This document shows, one piece after another, positions 1 to 9,803 of a stretch of 64,000 nt of DNA. A model generated the notes under the pieces. The model saw only the letters and a program-made list of their open reading frames with translations, did not search any database and had not been told where the DNA came from. The stretch's first letter is position 1, and each line of letters begins with the position of its first letter. A program made the translations under genes and the position numbers. Source of the stretch: Melitaea cinxia (Eukaryota > Arthropoda > Insecta > Lepidoptera > Nymphalidae); NCBI RefSeq assembly GCF_905220565.1, contig NC_059405.1, positions 14,896,081 through 14,960,080 on the forward strand, in the 5' to 3' direction.

Positions 1-264
1 ATTCAATACGAACAACAAAAAAAGAACGGAATTTTGCTCTCTGCCTATTGTATTAAGAAATCCAAAAACATTATTTGAAGAAACAATTAGCATAAAATAG
101 CCTCTGAATTAATTAACATTATTTTATTAGTATTGTTATTACACGTGTTATAAATGTCGTCACAGTAATTGAATTATTACTTCGATAAAACGTCTGCTGA
201 AAGTATTTATATTCGGTTCGGCTACTTAATGGTCACATTTGATTAATTCATTAATACTTACTTA

Positions 265-284
265 ATATATATATATATATATAT
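265..284. repeat. (AT)n microsatellite
   Basis: A pure AT dinucleotide run of about 10 units lies in AT-rich DNA just before a reverse-oriented Helitron fragment. Confidence 0.9.
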
Positions 285-339
285 CACCTTATTTTTTTCT
301 GAAATATAATAATAACATAATATATCAAAATAAAATATA

Positions 340-458
340 GCCTATCTTTTAAGTTGGATCAAACTGCACACGGTGTGCAAATCTGACTAAAATCAGTTAA
401 GTAGTTTAGGAGTCCATTGAGGACAAACATTGTGACACGAGATTTATATATATTAAGA
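340..458 (-). mobile_element. Helitron 5'-end fragment (reverse strand)
   Basis: Read on the minus strand, this begins TCTTAATATATATAAA, continues with TCTCGTGTCACAATG and then a block meaning 'cc-taaactacttaactgattt', the usual 5' part of lepidopteran non-autonomous Helitrons. The base after the element on the plus strand is T, matching the A^TC insertion rule. No CTAG 3' end was found to its left, so the copy is truncated or decayed. Confidence 0.55.
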
Positions 459-756
459 TATATGTATATTAATACTTACTTTAAAATGATGGTTGATTAA
501 ATTAACAACAATTAATCAAAATTAATATAATTATAAAATATTTGTTTATTTCCCTGTGAATTGTGAAAGCACTTTAAATAATGTTCGTAAATTAAGTAAT
601 TGTTATTTTCAGACACGACGCTGTTCCACTTAACGCTTTTACACATGTCAATGTCAATATTTGGCAGTGTTGCGCAGTGTAACGCAGAGACCCACTGTGT
701 TAGTAAATGGAAAGCAACCTATGCCGTCGACACCTAGTCGAAATTTTAAATTTCTA

Positions 757-930
757 TCCCTACTAATATTATAAATGTGAATGTAACTTTGCTTGTTACG
801 CTTTCACGCGAAAACTACGTAATCGATCATCATGAAGCTTTGTACACATATTCTTAAAGGTATTAGAAGTAACATGGGATACTTTTTATTTAAAAAAATC
901 AATGAGGGCGAAGCCGCGGGTAAAAGCTAG
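757..930 (+). mobile_element. Non-autonomous Helitron, Lep1-type, intact ends
   Basis: The element starts TCCCTACTAATATTATAAAT and ends GCGGGTAAAAGCTAG. It is preceded by A and followed by T, which is the Helitron insertion pattern between A and T with no target duplication. The 3' end carries the GAAGCCGCGGG block expected to form the terminal hairpin. At 174 bp it has no coding capacity. Two relatives lie at 2823-3205 and 58738-58912 in the same orientation. Assignment to the Lep1 class rests on these ends and on knowledge of the family. Confidence 0.8.
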
Positions 931-1291
931 TTTATTATAAAGCTTACGAGACAAAAAAATGGGGCTTTAAAAAAGCATTTAATTATTTATTTTTTATTTC
1001 ATTTTTAATTCAATTATTATTCTTTGTTTCTACTTATAATTTCATTGTGAAACACATATTGACGGTTGGGTAGTTAACAATAAAACTTTTCGAGATAACT
1101 ATCGTTGGGCTACTAGCCTTTTATATGCTATTCTTTTCTATTCTAGGTATTTGTATTGTGTGACATATATAGATTATTAATCTGGGACCGTTGATACATA
1201 AATGAGTTACTAATAATATATTTTTTTTTTGTTTTGGGTTGTACATATCAATTTGTTATTTCAAACTCGGTAATAATAATTTATATTATTA
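931..1291. other. AT-rich low-copy stretch
   Basis: I see no gene, RNA or recognised repeat here. The stretch is dominated by short A and T runs. Confidence 0.5.
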
Positions 1292-1583
1292 CTAGAGTCC
1301 TGCCCCGGCCTTGAAGGGGTGCAATGCTGATACTAAATATAAAATAAATATATGCAATGTAAGCGCAAAAAAATGTGTTTATTAGACATATTTACGACAT
1401 CACATTAGAAACCTCTAAAACTATAAGTGTTCCTCTACTATATCATGCATGTTTTATACATATAAACCTTCTTCTGGAATCACTCTATTTACTAAAGAAT
1501 ACCGCATCAAAATCCGTTGCGTAGTTTTAAAGATCTAAGCATACAAACAGCGGGAAGCGACTTCGTTTTATACCATGTAATGA
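1292..1583 (-). mobile_element. Non-autonomous Helitron, 'gaagccgggg' type, reverse strand
   Basis: On the plus strand the copy begins CTAG (preceded by A) and runs into a gene-like CCCCGG block, then ends ...ATGTAATGA followed by T. On the minus strand this is A^TCATTACATGG...CTAG^T, the Helitron pattern. The inner block 'ccgcatcaaaatccgttgcg' is shared with copies at 2961-3165 and 30082-30314, showing one dispersed family. Confidence 0.7.
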
Positions 1584-1800
1584 TAAAACTTGCGCTAGCT
1601 TAGTCTGATAATAAACTATAAAATCTTAACTAAGAACTGACTGATTTAATTATGACTGAGATCAAACTCATGAATGTAGGACACAGCTGGAAACATTTCG
1701 CTCGTAATCGGGAGCATTACTTTAACTATACAATCAAAATCGAAATCAAAAACAGCTTTATTCAAATAGGCTTCAAGAGCACTTTCGAATCGTCATTTTA

Positions 1801-1811
1801 CAAATTAAAAC
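1801..1811. repeat. Left TSD of SINE A copy
   Basis: CAAATTAAAAC is repeated exactly at 2154-2164 on the other side of the SINE, marking target-primed insertion. Confidence 0.85.
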
Positions 1812-2153
1812 GCTTCAGCTTGTAATATCTCACTACTGGGCATAGGTCTCTTTCCCCATGTAGGAGAAGGAGCAGAACTTAATCCACCACGGTGCTTCAT
1901 TGCGGGTTAGCGGATATGTTCCCTACTATGAGTAACGATCGCTATCAGGTGTACATGATAACAACCGGGACCGACGGCTTAACGTGCTCTCCGAGGCACG
2001 GTGGGCAGACCCAACAAGTACTGCACAAACACCCAGAACACGGAAAACACCTGTATGGCCAATACAACTGTTTGTCATGTGCGGGGATCGAACCCGCAAC
2101 CGCCAGCGCAACAGGTACAATCCATGGCTGTAACCGTTGCGCCAACGCGGCGG
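1812..2153 (-). mobile_element. tRNA-derived SINE (family A), full length
   Basis: Read on the minus strand, the copy starts with a tRNA-like head (gccgcgttGGCGCAACGGttac, A-box-like; GGTTCGATCCC B box), followed by a body with 'catgacaaac', 'cacgttaagccgtcggtccc' and 'gtacacctgatagcgatcg'. It ends with the tail 'cccagtagtgagatattacaagctga'. An 11-bp direct repeat flanks it exactly. Copies at 59389-59747 and 62421-62757 are also near full length. It has no protein; the open frames across it are incidental. Confidence 0.9.
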
Positions 2154-2164
2154 CAAATTAAAAC
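2154..2164. repeat. Right TSD of SINE A copy
   Basis: CAAATTAAAAC matches 1801-1811 exactly. Confidence 0.85.
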
Positions 2165-2197
2165 ATTAAAAATAAATTATTATATTTGTATAACACA

Positions 2198-2365
2198 GAA
2201 TCACAGCCAAATAATACTCTGCTTTCCAGTAGTGATCTGTTGCTGTGGTAACAATTCCAGATGTTCTTAGGCGAATACGGTATAATTAGCAACGCGCTTG
2301 TGATACTTCTGGAATTGGTAGGCTAACCGCTAACATAGGCTTGTTTTCCGCCCTATGTCATAGAG
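2198..2365 (+). mobile_element. Degenerate retroelement 3' end (family D)
   Basis: The stretch keeps the order seen in better copies (47811-48101): 'atcacagc.aaataatact', a 'ctgtggt' block, 'ttagcaacgcgcttgtgatacttctgg' and a decayed 'ggtaagcggt' tail. It is too diverged to be recent. The family resembles LINE-linked 3' sequences common in Lepidoptera. Confidence 0.5.
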
Positions 2366-2822
2366 AAACTGAACACGTAACACGTCGCGCGTATGCAGAA
2401 CGATCTTAATTTAATCGCGTAAAGGCAGCGGGCTTCGACGCAAGCCGATTACAAGTAACACGTCAAGTTTTCCCGACTGTGATCGTCCGCTGTCAGCTTG
2501 ATGCGACGCTGTCCTATGGCCTCCTTTAAAACAATTTTTCAATTTGTATAGAATAGATTTTATTGTAAATTTTAATCGATTTTATATTACCTTTGTTCAG
2601 CGATGGTTATTATTGATGTATGAATGTTTAGAATATTGGGTATGTTTATTAAACTCGTTTGAGTCGTTGCTATGTGATATTATCGATAGCCGGAATTTGT
2701 GGCAAAAAATAAATTTTGAAAACAAAAAAATAAATAAAGATGAAATAACCTTTGTAATTAATATACCTTACCTTACCTACACCTTAAAAAATCGTGGATT
2801 ATAAAAACAACACAAAAAATTA
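2366..2822. other. Low-copy stretch with no recognised feature
   Basis: A short more GC-rich part (about 2390-2520) precedes AT-rich DNA. An 86-codon frame at 2544-2804 is AT-driven and has no recognisable domain. Confidence 0.45.
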
Positions 2823-3205
2823 TCCCTACTAATATTATAAATGTGAATGTAAGTTTGTTTGTTACGCTTTCACGGGAAACTACTTAACCGGTCATCATGA
2901 AACTTTGTACACATATTTTTGGAGGTATTAGAAGTAATATAGGACGCTTTTTATTTAAAACTAGCGGCCCGCCCCGGCTTCGCACGGTTGCAAAAATTAC
3001 CAGTATTCCTGTACTATATTATGCATGTAAATATTATATATATAAACCTTCCTCTTCAATAACTCTATCTATTAAAAAAACCGCATCAAAATCCGTTGCG
3101 TAGTTTTAAAGATTTAAGCATACATAGGGAAAGAGAAAGCGACTTTGTTTTATACTATGTAGTGAAAAAATAAACAATGCGAGCGAAGCCGCGGGAAAAA
3201 GCTAG
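2823..3205 (+). mobile_element. Lep1-type Helitron split by another Helitron
   Basis: The outer element starts TCCCTACTAATATTATAAAT after A and ends GCGGGAAAAAGCTAG before T, like the intact copy at 757-930. Its sequence is interrupted after '...ctttttatttaaaa' at 2960 and resumes with 'aataaacaatgcgagcgaagccg' at about 3170. The insert is the Helitron at 2961-3165. Confidence 0.8.
2961..3165 (-). mobile_element. Helitron nested inside a Helitron, reverse strand
   Basis: On the plus strand it begins A^CTAGCGGCCCGCCCCGG and ends GACTTTGTTTTATACTATG-TAGTGA. On the minus strand it begins TCACTACATAGTATAAAAC and ends GGGGCGGGCCGCTAG. The base beyond the 5' end is A on plus rather than the expected T, so that edge may be slightly altered. 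Relatives lie at 1292-1583, 22088-22543 and 30082-30314. Confidence 0.75.
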
Positions 3206-3304
3206 TATATAATAAAATTATTAGGATCGATTAAAATTAAACATTAAATGATTTTATTACATAAATAACTTTAGAAAAGTCCTTTAAGTGACCATACTAT
3301 GTTT

Positions 3305-3540
3305 GACTAGCCCGTCGGCGCAGTTTGTAGCGACCCTGCTTTCTGCTCAGGGTATTGTGGGTTCGATTCACACTCTGAATCTGGGTGTAATATATATAAT
3401 TATTTATATATGTACTATTTATAAGTATGTTTATCGAAATTCAAAAATTTGCTATACCAGTCGGCTGTTACCAATAACACAAGCATTAAGTTGCTTACTT
3501 TAGGAACAGACGACCACGTGTGTATGTTCTAGATATTTAT
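3305..3540 (+). mobile_element. tRNA-headed SINE of a second type (family E)
   Basis: The head 'gcccGTCGGCGCAGTTTGTAGcgaccc' is A-box-like and is followed 40 bp later by a B box GGTTCGATTC. The 3' part 'gttaccaataacacaagca...ttaggaacagac...gtgtgtatgt' recurs at 40470-40560. The head and tail differ from family A, so this is a separate SINE family. Confidence 0.7.
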
Positions 3541-4559
3541 TATTATACTCGTATGTATATTAAACACTCATGAAACAACATTGGGTATTGGAATGTACTT
3601 ACTAGTTTAATGGAAAATGGTTTTGATTAGAGCAATACCTATTGTAGTTTTATTTACTGAAATCAAATCAAACATTTTCAAGTTTATCGAGATTCAAGTT
3701 CCAAAATCAATTATCACAAGCGAGCACAAACAGTAGGCAAGGCACGGTACGCTACGGCTGTGTACTGAGACCAGCACGTACGTAAACAGAGTCCGACCGC
3801 TCTCCGTTTACTTTCGAGCTAAACCCCGCTACCCTGTTTACGATTCAAGACATAACAGTGTTATAACTGTGGATAGCTTAGTGGCTATAGACTGAGATGT
3901 ACATCGAGAAGGTACGTTCCTTGCTCACATTTATGGCTATTAAGGTCACTACAATTGTACTAATGTTTATAACTAAAAAATTTGCATATTTTATCATTAT
4001 ATATATTTTTTTAAATATTGGCAATGGTTATGTATCGTAGACATTATTGTTGCAATTAGTCGCTCGTGCAAAATAAGAATGCCATAAATCATTAATGCCT
4101 CGGTCAAACAGAATGCGTACTTGCTAACGTCAAATTGTTCCACGTAGCATTAACTATGGCAATCGCTCTGGCTGTGTGAAAGTTCTACTAATAATAGGAA
4201 TTTTTCGTTAAATTGTCGCTAATTCGTTCATTGTTGGTGTAAGTACTAGTCCTTCCTATAATACTCCATGAATCATGATTATAAAAAACCAAAAATTATG
4301 CTTAGTATAGCTTAGTTAGCACTTGGTAATGATCGCTGCTCTTGGTAAGGAAAATGATCGATAACGTCATGGAGCGACATAGCACGTGTCTACTACCTTC
4401 GTCTATATGACGAAGAAGTATTTGCCCATGAGTGGTTTTACTATATTACTATAGAATGCTTCAGTACACCTCAACAACATTATATACTGTCATTGTCGTA
4501 TAAAGCCGTTTTAACACTTTTTTAAAGTTATCACTCATCATCACCGCCATCATTTTATA
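3541..4559. other. Low-copy stretch
   Basis: No gene or repeat is recognised. The part from about 3730 to 3840 (gcacggtacgctacggctgtg... to ...accccgctaccctg) is richer in GC and CpG than its surroundings and could be conserved, but no motif identifies it. Confidence 0.4.
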
Positions 4560-4622
4560 GTTAGATTATTGTTATTTTCCTTGTGTAATTTGAAATATGC
4601 AATAAAGTGTTAAATAAATAAA
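4560..4622 (+). mobile_element. LINE-like 3' tail
   Basis: The stretch 'tgtgtaatttgaaatatgcaataaagtg' followed by (TAAA)n resembles the 3' ends of lepidopteran LINEs, with AATAAA then an A-rich tail. There is no upstream coding remnant, so it is a strongly 5'-truncated copy or a chance match. Confidence 0.4.
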
Positions 4623-4765
4623 TGGGATGTTCCAACGAATAAAATTCTTCTCATAAGATTAACGTCTAAATAACCTGAAATGCGTATACGCTTCTGCTAA
4701 ATACGAAAATAACTAGTTTGTCGTTTGTCGAAGGCATGAAGGTATAACAAAAAAAAAAAAAAACG

Positions 4766-4877
4766 AGTGTGCTTTAGACTACACGACTGAAGCCAAACCT
4801 CTTTTGTAATAGGCCTGCACTGTCTCTTACATATACAAAACATCTGGCTATGAGAGAAAATAAAGAAGTTTTACTTC
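4766..4877 (+). mobile_element. MITE-like element with GAAGTTTTACTT ends
   Basis: It opens 'tgctttagactacacgactgaag' and closes 'aaagaagttttact'. Its inner 'tggctatgagagaaa' is shared with the longer copy at 46170-46377. In the longer copy 'agtaaaacttctt' near the left faces 'aagttttactt' at the right, forming an inverted pair. Confidence 0.55.
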
Positions 4878-5192
4878 AAAAATAATTAAAATATAAACGT
4901 TCTTACCATTAATTACAAGAATTACACGCATATTCGATTAACTGTATCGCTGTTGTATAAATTACCTGAAAGAAAAACAGAAAAAAACAATTAATACAAC
5001 TTTGTTTTTAAATTTCTTAACCGGCATCAAAGAATATAAAATTATTTTCGTCGCCAGCTTATGATAGCTTTTATTTAAAAAAAACTGTATATTAAGAGAA
5101 CTTTTTTAATAACAAATTTTTATACTTAAAAGAAAAAGTCAAAACTTTTCCAAATATTAAAACTGTCGCAAATATTTTATAACGCACATATA
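4878..5192. other. AT-rich stretch with no recognised feature
   Basis: I see only A/T runs and no gene or repeat family. Confidence 0.5.
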
Positions 5193-5590
5193 TCTATATA
5201 CTTAATATAAAATTTCGTGTCACAATATATGTTAAAGATAAACTCCGAAACTACTGAACCAATTTTTATAAAACTTTGTAAGCATCTGTAATTTGATCAA
5301 CTTGGGAGACAGGGTAGTTTTTATCTTAATTGGACCCGGTAAGTAGCGCTGCTATCGGTATGTAATTTCGAAACTACTGAACCATTTTTGATAAAACTTT
5401 GTGAGCATCTGTAATTTGGTCAACTTGGAAGGAAGGGTAGTTTTTGTCTCAATTGGATCCGGCAGGTGGCGCTGCTATCGGTATGTAATTTCGAAACTAC
5501 TCACCAATTTTTATAAAATTTTGTAAGCATCTGTAATTTAGTCCAACTTAAGGGATAGGGTAGTTTTTGTCTCAATTGGACTTCTGCTAG
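5193..5590 (+). mobile_element. Helitron-like element with three internal 123-bp tandem repeats
   Basis: The element starts A-TA^TCTATATACTTAATATAAA followed by TTTCGTGTCAC, the common Helitron 5' block, and ends TTCTGCTAG before T. Inside, a unit starting CGAAACTACT is repeated at 5246, 5369 and 5492, a constant 123-bp step; the third copy is cut short by the 3' end. Each unit ends with 'ggcgctgctatcggtatgtaatttc'. There is no coding capacity. Confidence 0.65.
5246..5590 (+). repeat. 123-bp tandem repeat array, about 2.8 copies
   Basis: Three copies of a unit beginning CGAAACTACT and holding 'gtaagcatctgtaattt' and 'ggtagtttttgtctcaattgg' lie head to tail at constant spacing, with scattered substitutions. 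Confidence 0.85.
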
Positions 5591-6720
5591 TAGGTATATG
5601 TAAATAGGCACAGATAAAACCTAACAAAAAATTGAATTCAACGCATATATAAATCAGTGTCACTTTTCAGTCACATTGATTATTTATTTATTTATTATTT
5701 TTTTTCACCAATTATTATTTATTTAATTATTTACAGAAGAAAAAAAAAGATACAATTTATGTGATAAACAGTGCAGCAAAAACAATGAACAGTTTAACAG
5801 TGCACTGTGTTTCTAAAGTAATAATACTAAAGTACATACGATATTATATACTAACATAAAAATATGATGCCACGATTCACTCGAAACGCAGTCGGGCGAA
5901 AGCGTAATTATCGAATCAAAATTCGGGCATATCTAATGTCACAACGGTGAGGTCACCGCTGACGTCACGTCCTAAAAACCGCAAGGTTGTCGCGAAAAAC
6001 GTGTAAATCGCTCATCGCATCCGCGAAGCCCTGCTTTTATCCAACGATACCAATACTTCGGTTTAATTTCGAACGCTGAAGCCGCAAAAATGTCGGACAT
6101 AGTAATTTGTGTGGTCCCTTTGATCGCGACGCGATTCGCTTTTGAAGATGAAATCCGATTACAGTTGCAGCTGAGCTGTGATATGATTACTTGGTTGAGA
6201 ATTATTGTACCGATTTTATTTTTAATGTTCTGACCAGTATTCGATTTTCAAATATTAAATTGAAGTAGTTTTGCTTTTATCGTTAACATGGAGCACATTC
6301 TCAAACTATCATTAACCCAGTAACTTAAGTATTGAAAAGACATATCCTTATTTAAATATTGTTTGAATGTATTTCCGCAGTATTTTTAATTGATTACTGT
6401 ATAAAATATGCATAAATAATGAATTAATATAAAAAAGAACTAAAAATTGAAACGCAAAATAGAACGTCAGCAAATTATGTCAATGTAAAATATTTTATTT
6501 CTTGTGAAATCCATAGTTATGAATTATCACGTAGTCTTCAATCTTTTATCATTTCAGCCAAGAAGACATTTGTAATTTCTAGTAACAACATCAAAAGGTG
6601 ATTACTTAACGTCAAGTAAACTATTAGCTTCATTTACTACTGCCATAAAAATATAAGTCAAATAAATACAGCGTAAGTCGGTCTCAGCTGATATCATAGA
6701 CACATTATAACGATAGTTAC
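5591..6720. other. Low-copy stretch with a CpG-rich block at about 5860-6230
   Basis: The first part is AT-rich. From 5860 to 6230 the DNA is clearly richer in CpG (for example 'gcagtcgggcgaaagcg', 'gaggtcaccgctgacgtcacg'). The latter holds a cAMP-response-like TGACGTCA core. A 47-codon frame opens at 6090 with a good insect start context (CAAAAATG) and stops at 6233; its product is not recognised. This could be a regulatory block or an untranslated exon, but nothing proves either. Confidence 0.35.
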
Positions 6721-6833
6721 TAATAGTAGGGAATATATCCGACAGCCCGCAGTGGCGCAGCGTGGCGGATTAAGCTCCAATCCTTCTCCAACATGGAGAA
6801 AGAGACCCAGCACTGGGATTTCGCAGATTAAAC
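6721..6833 (+). mobile_element. 5'-truncated SINE A
   Basis: Only the 3' third remains: 'agggaatatatccgac', 'gcagcgtggcggattaagctcc', 'ccttctccaacatgg' and 'cccagcactgggatttcgcag'. The tRNA head is missing, as expected after incomplete reverse transcription. Confidence 0.8.
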
Positions 6834-7036
6834 CGTGATCATGGTCGTGAAATTACAACGAAGTAGCGCGGTATTAAATTTAATCACGCTGACACTCACG
6901 CTGCAGAGCTTAATTTCACATACCGCCCGCTCATAAACTCTGATGAAACGGTTAGTTTATAAGTTCAGGCGGTTTATGGGAATTGTGAGGCCTTTTTTAA
7001 AATTAGTTTCGGAATACGCGAAATTTTATAGGAATA

Positions 7037-7338
7037 CTAGCTGACCGGCAAACGTTGTATTGCCGCTAAACGCTATTAAAAAATAGGGGTTCGTAGAGGG
7101 TTCAAAATTTAGGTTTGTATGTATTTTTTAATGTTATATCATAAAAAAATAAAAAATAATAATTTATCTTAAAATATAAAAAAAATTAGGGCAAGACTAC
7201 CCTTAAAATTTAAAAAATACATGTTGTTCGATTCTCAGACCTACCCAATATGGACACAAAAATTTCATGATAATCGGTCAAGCCGTTTCGGAGGAGTTTA
7301 ACTACAAACACCGCGACACGAGAATTTTATATATTAGA
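7037..7338 (-). mobile_element. Non-autonomous Helitron, 'cgtttgccgggtcagctag' type, both ends
   Basis: On the minus strand it begins TCTAATATATAAAATTCTCG with A before it and ends ACGTTTGCCGGTCAGCTAG with T after it. The inner 'ctccgaaacggcttgaccga' is shared with 30483-30689. It is about 302 bp and non-coding. Confidence 0.85.
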
Positions 7339-8950
7339 TTGTCATTATTTTAAGCGGTTGGTAGATTTTTAAGTTTATTATTTAAGCGTTAGTGGTTGCA
7401 CCCTATTATTATTTATTTGATAACTTGAGAAGCATATTATATCGTACAAAAGAAGTCGATTTTTGTTAGTTCTTAAAAATAACACACGTATACTGACAGC
7501 ATACCGATGAATGACTTGATTTGTATAATGCTATAGATATAGATATAAATATAGATATAAGCAATCATATTAAATAGATGTTACATACAAAATATTTATA
7601 GTCAGATCATATAAGACATTTATAATCGATTTAAATATAATTTGAAAATAAAAACAACTTGTTAAATAAATGTAGCACCGTTATCAGTAAGACCATACGC
7701 TTATGTCAAATTAAAAAGGCGAATGATCATAATCCGAGCAAGAAAGGAGTTAAAGTGTACAGGATAGATTAACAGCTCGTCCATAGTTATGTGGAATACC
7801 TAAATTAAATTTCTAAATCAATTCAAATATTAATTTTTCGAGTGATAAATTTCTCTTTTTGTGTTTGTACGTATTTTTATTTTATTTTTTTGTTTATAAA
7901 TAAGTATGTTTGTAAGCGGTGTTTAAAACGAAATGTCATAATTTCAATAAAACTTTCAAATTTTGCAATAAAAAGTATGTTTAATATTAAGCATGTTTTG
8001 TGAATTTAACTATAATGTAAAAAATATACCTTACACTATGCTGGTCAGCTACATTAATATTTCGTATCGATCAGTTGTTTCATCTTATGACGGTTTCAAA
8101 TGACAATCACTAACAATTCGCCGATAATTCAAATTCAGATGACATAAGTTGACATTATGACACCATCAAGATAGTTTAGGTACATTTAGTACACAAAATA
8201 TCACTCAAACAACGTAAGACAAATAAAATAATTGAATAGGCATTATTTAAACTGAACTACTGGAATTAATTTAAGTCAGAATTGTATATAAAGTTTCGAT
8301 TACAAACTTAATTAATAAATTTGAAATATCTAAACAGAAATTGTAGAAAGTCTTAATATGTATACCGGTCGCCCAGTCCCTACTATCACAACATTATTAA
8401 AATAAAAAATAAAAAACTGACCATTTCAAGACTACATTATCCATTAGGCATTAAACATTACATGTACATATATAAACCTAAGACAATCGTTCCAGACGAA
8501 GCTAGCTTACGCTATCTATAGCGCGAGTTTATACTTCTTTCAATTACGCGTTTCGTGCACACAATTAAAAATAAATAAAAACGGCTCAGTGAAAGTTAAA
8601 CAATGCGCGGAGTTTCGTTGCGTATTTTTCCGAGGATTCCGAACTCCGAGTATCGAACACTTGAGAGGAGCCTCGCGGAATAACAATCTGTCTGCACGGG
8701 TAGATTTGTTCTGTTCGGATAAATATTGTAATTTTAAATTGGAAACATTTCGCATTCGCCCTTTGGTAAGAGTTTGTGTACATAAAGATAATTAATTCTG
8801 TTTTTGTTTTGTTCGATTGTATTACATCAACTTGTAATAAAACTGCAACAGAACGATTCGTTACAAACTTTAAACAAATACATTTTGTCTGTTTGTATTT
8901 TGGTCATTCATCGTGCTGAAATCGTTATAAAATGTATTCGTTATTACGAT
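7339..8950. other. Low-copy stretch with a CpG-rich block at about 8520-8770
   Basis: Mostly AT-rich unique DNA. The block at 8520-8770 is CpG-rich ('gcgcggagtttcgttgcg', 'gaggagcctcgcggaa') and is open on both strands (68 and 71 codons). Frames open on both strands at once usually reflect base composition, so I read this as non-coding, possibly regulatory. Confidence 0.4.
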
Positions 8951-9440
8951 TCAGCCTGTAACATCCCACAGCTGGGCATAGGCCTCTTCCATCACGTAGG
9001 TGAAGGGTCGGAGCTCAATTCACCACGCTACTCCACTGGATTGACGGATAATTATATTCCCTACTATGAGTAACGATCTGCTGTGTGCTTACGGCAGTAA
9101 AGAATATAGCCCCCTCTCCTCCCGTGGGTGTCGGAATAAGGGATAACACAGTTCCACTACCACCTTGGAACTTAAAAAGCCGACTAATGGCGGGATAACT
9201 ATCCAACTGCTGGCTTTGAACTACAAAGACGGACAGCAGCGTCTTCGGTGCGACAAAGACAGCCCCGCGGTCACCAACCCGCCTGCCCAGTGTGGTGACT
9301 ATGGGCAAAACAGATGAGTTCACGCCAGTTTTGGCGCGAACTTGATGAGGCCTATGTCCAGTAGTGGACTGCGATAGGCTGAAATGATGATGAAGATGAT
9401 GATGATGAGTAAAGATCGCTATCAGGTGTACGTGATAACA
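8951..9440 (-). mobile_element. SINE A (3' part) split by a (GAT)n-tailed retroelement
   Basis: SINE A sequence on the minus strand covers 8951-9078 and resumes at 9405 ('gagtaaagatcgctatcaggtg'). Between them sits the retroelement at 9079-9404. The SINE's tRNA head is absent. Confidence 0.8.
9079..9404 (+). mobile_element. (GAT)n-tailed non-LTR-type retroelement (family B), full copy
   Basis: It opens 'tgctgtgtgcttacggcag', runs through 'cgtgggtgtcgg', 'cttggaacttaaaaagccga', 'gcgacaaagacagcc' and 'cacgccagttttggcgcgaac', and ends 'cctatgtccagtagtggac...aggctgaaatgatgatg'. A 13-bp repeat, ATGAGTAACGATC at 9066-9078 and ATGAGTAAAGATC at 9405-9417, flanks it. This fixes its sense as plus, with the (GAT)n run as 3' tail. 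It carries no protein domain. Confidence 0.85.
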
Positions 9441-9627
9441 ACTAGTACCTATTTGTTATGTAAAATTTATTTTAGTGTCGATAGTAAAGTTACTGGTTGT
9501 CATATTATTTAACTAATAATATTAAATAAAATGTCTAATAAACAAATAAACGGAAGATGTTCCAAACAGCACAGACACATTCTTAAGTTGTAAAATATCA
9601 GTTGATTACACTTAATTTTTATCGACA

Positions 9628-9803
9628 CTAATACCTATTATAAAGCTAAAAAGTTTGTTTGTTTGTTTAAACGCAATCATCTCAGGAACTACTGGTTCGA
9701 ATTGAAACAATTTTGTGTTGGATAGCCCATCTACCGTGGAAGGCTATAGACCATTTTTTCCTCAAATTAAAGCGTGTGAAACCGCAGAACACAGCCAGAT
9801 TAG
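9628..9803 (+). mobile_element. Degenerate Helitron-like copy ('gtttgtttgtttaaacgc' type)
   Basis: The stretch 'attataaagctaaaaagtttg' then (TTTG)n, 'aaacgcaatcatctcaggaac', 'ggatagcccatctaccgtggaagg' and 'gaaaccgcagaacacagccag' match copies at 36770-36935 (reverse) and 37273-37448. The terminal CTAG has become TTAG before T. Confidence 0.6.

Noticed and set aside
1892..2161. 89-codon frame, with similar ones at 59361-59614 and 62513-62800
   Set aside because: These frames lie in copies of SINE A and occur on both strands, so they are incidental frames of a non-coding element.
2961..3165. First read as an RTE-type LINE 3' end because of the 'cccgccccggcttcgcacgg' block
   Set aside because: On the minus strand the copies start TC and end CTAG between A and T, which fits Helitrons better; no LINE tail or TSD was found.
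3305..3375. Possible tRNA gene
   Set aside because: The head has A- and B-box-like words but acceptor and anticodon stems do not pair, and a SINE body follows.
8540..8795. Overlapping frames on both strands as a gene
   Set aside because: Simultaneous open frames on both strands in a CpG-rich block reflect composition; no start context or domain supports either.
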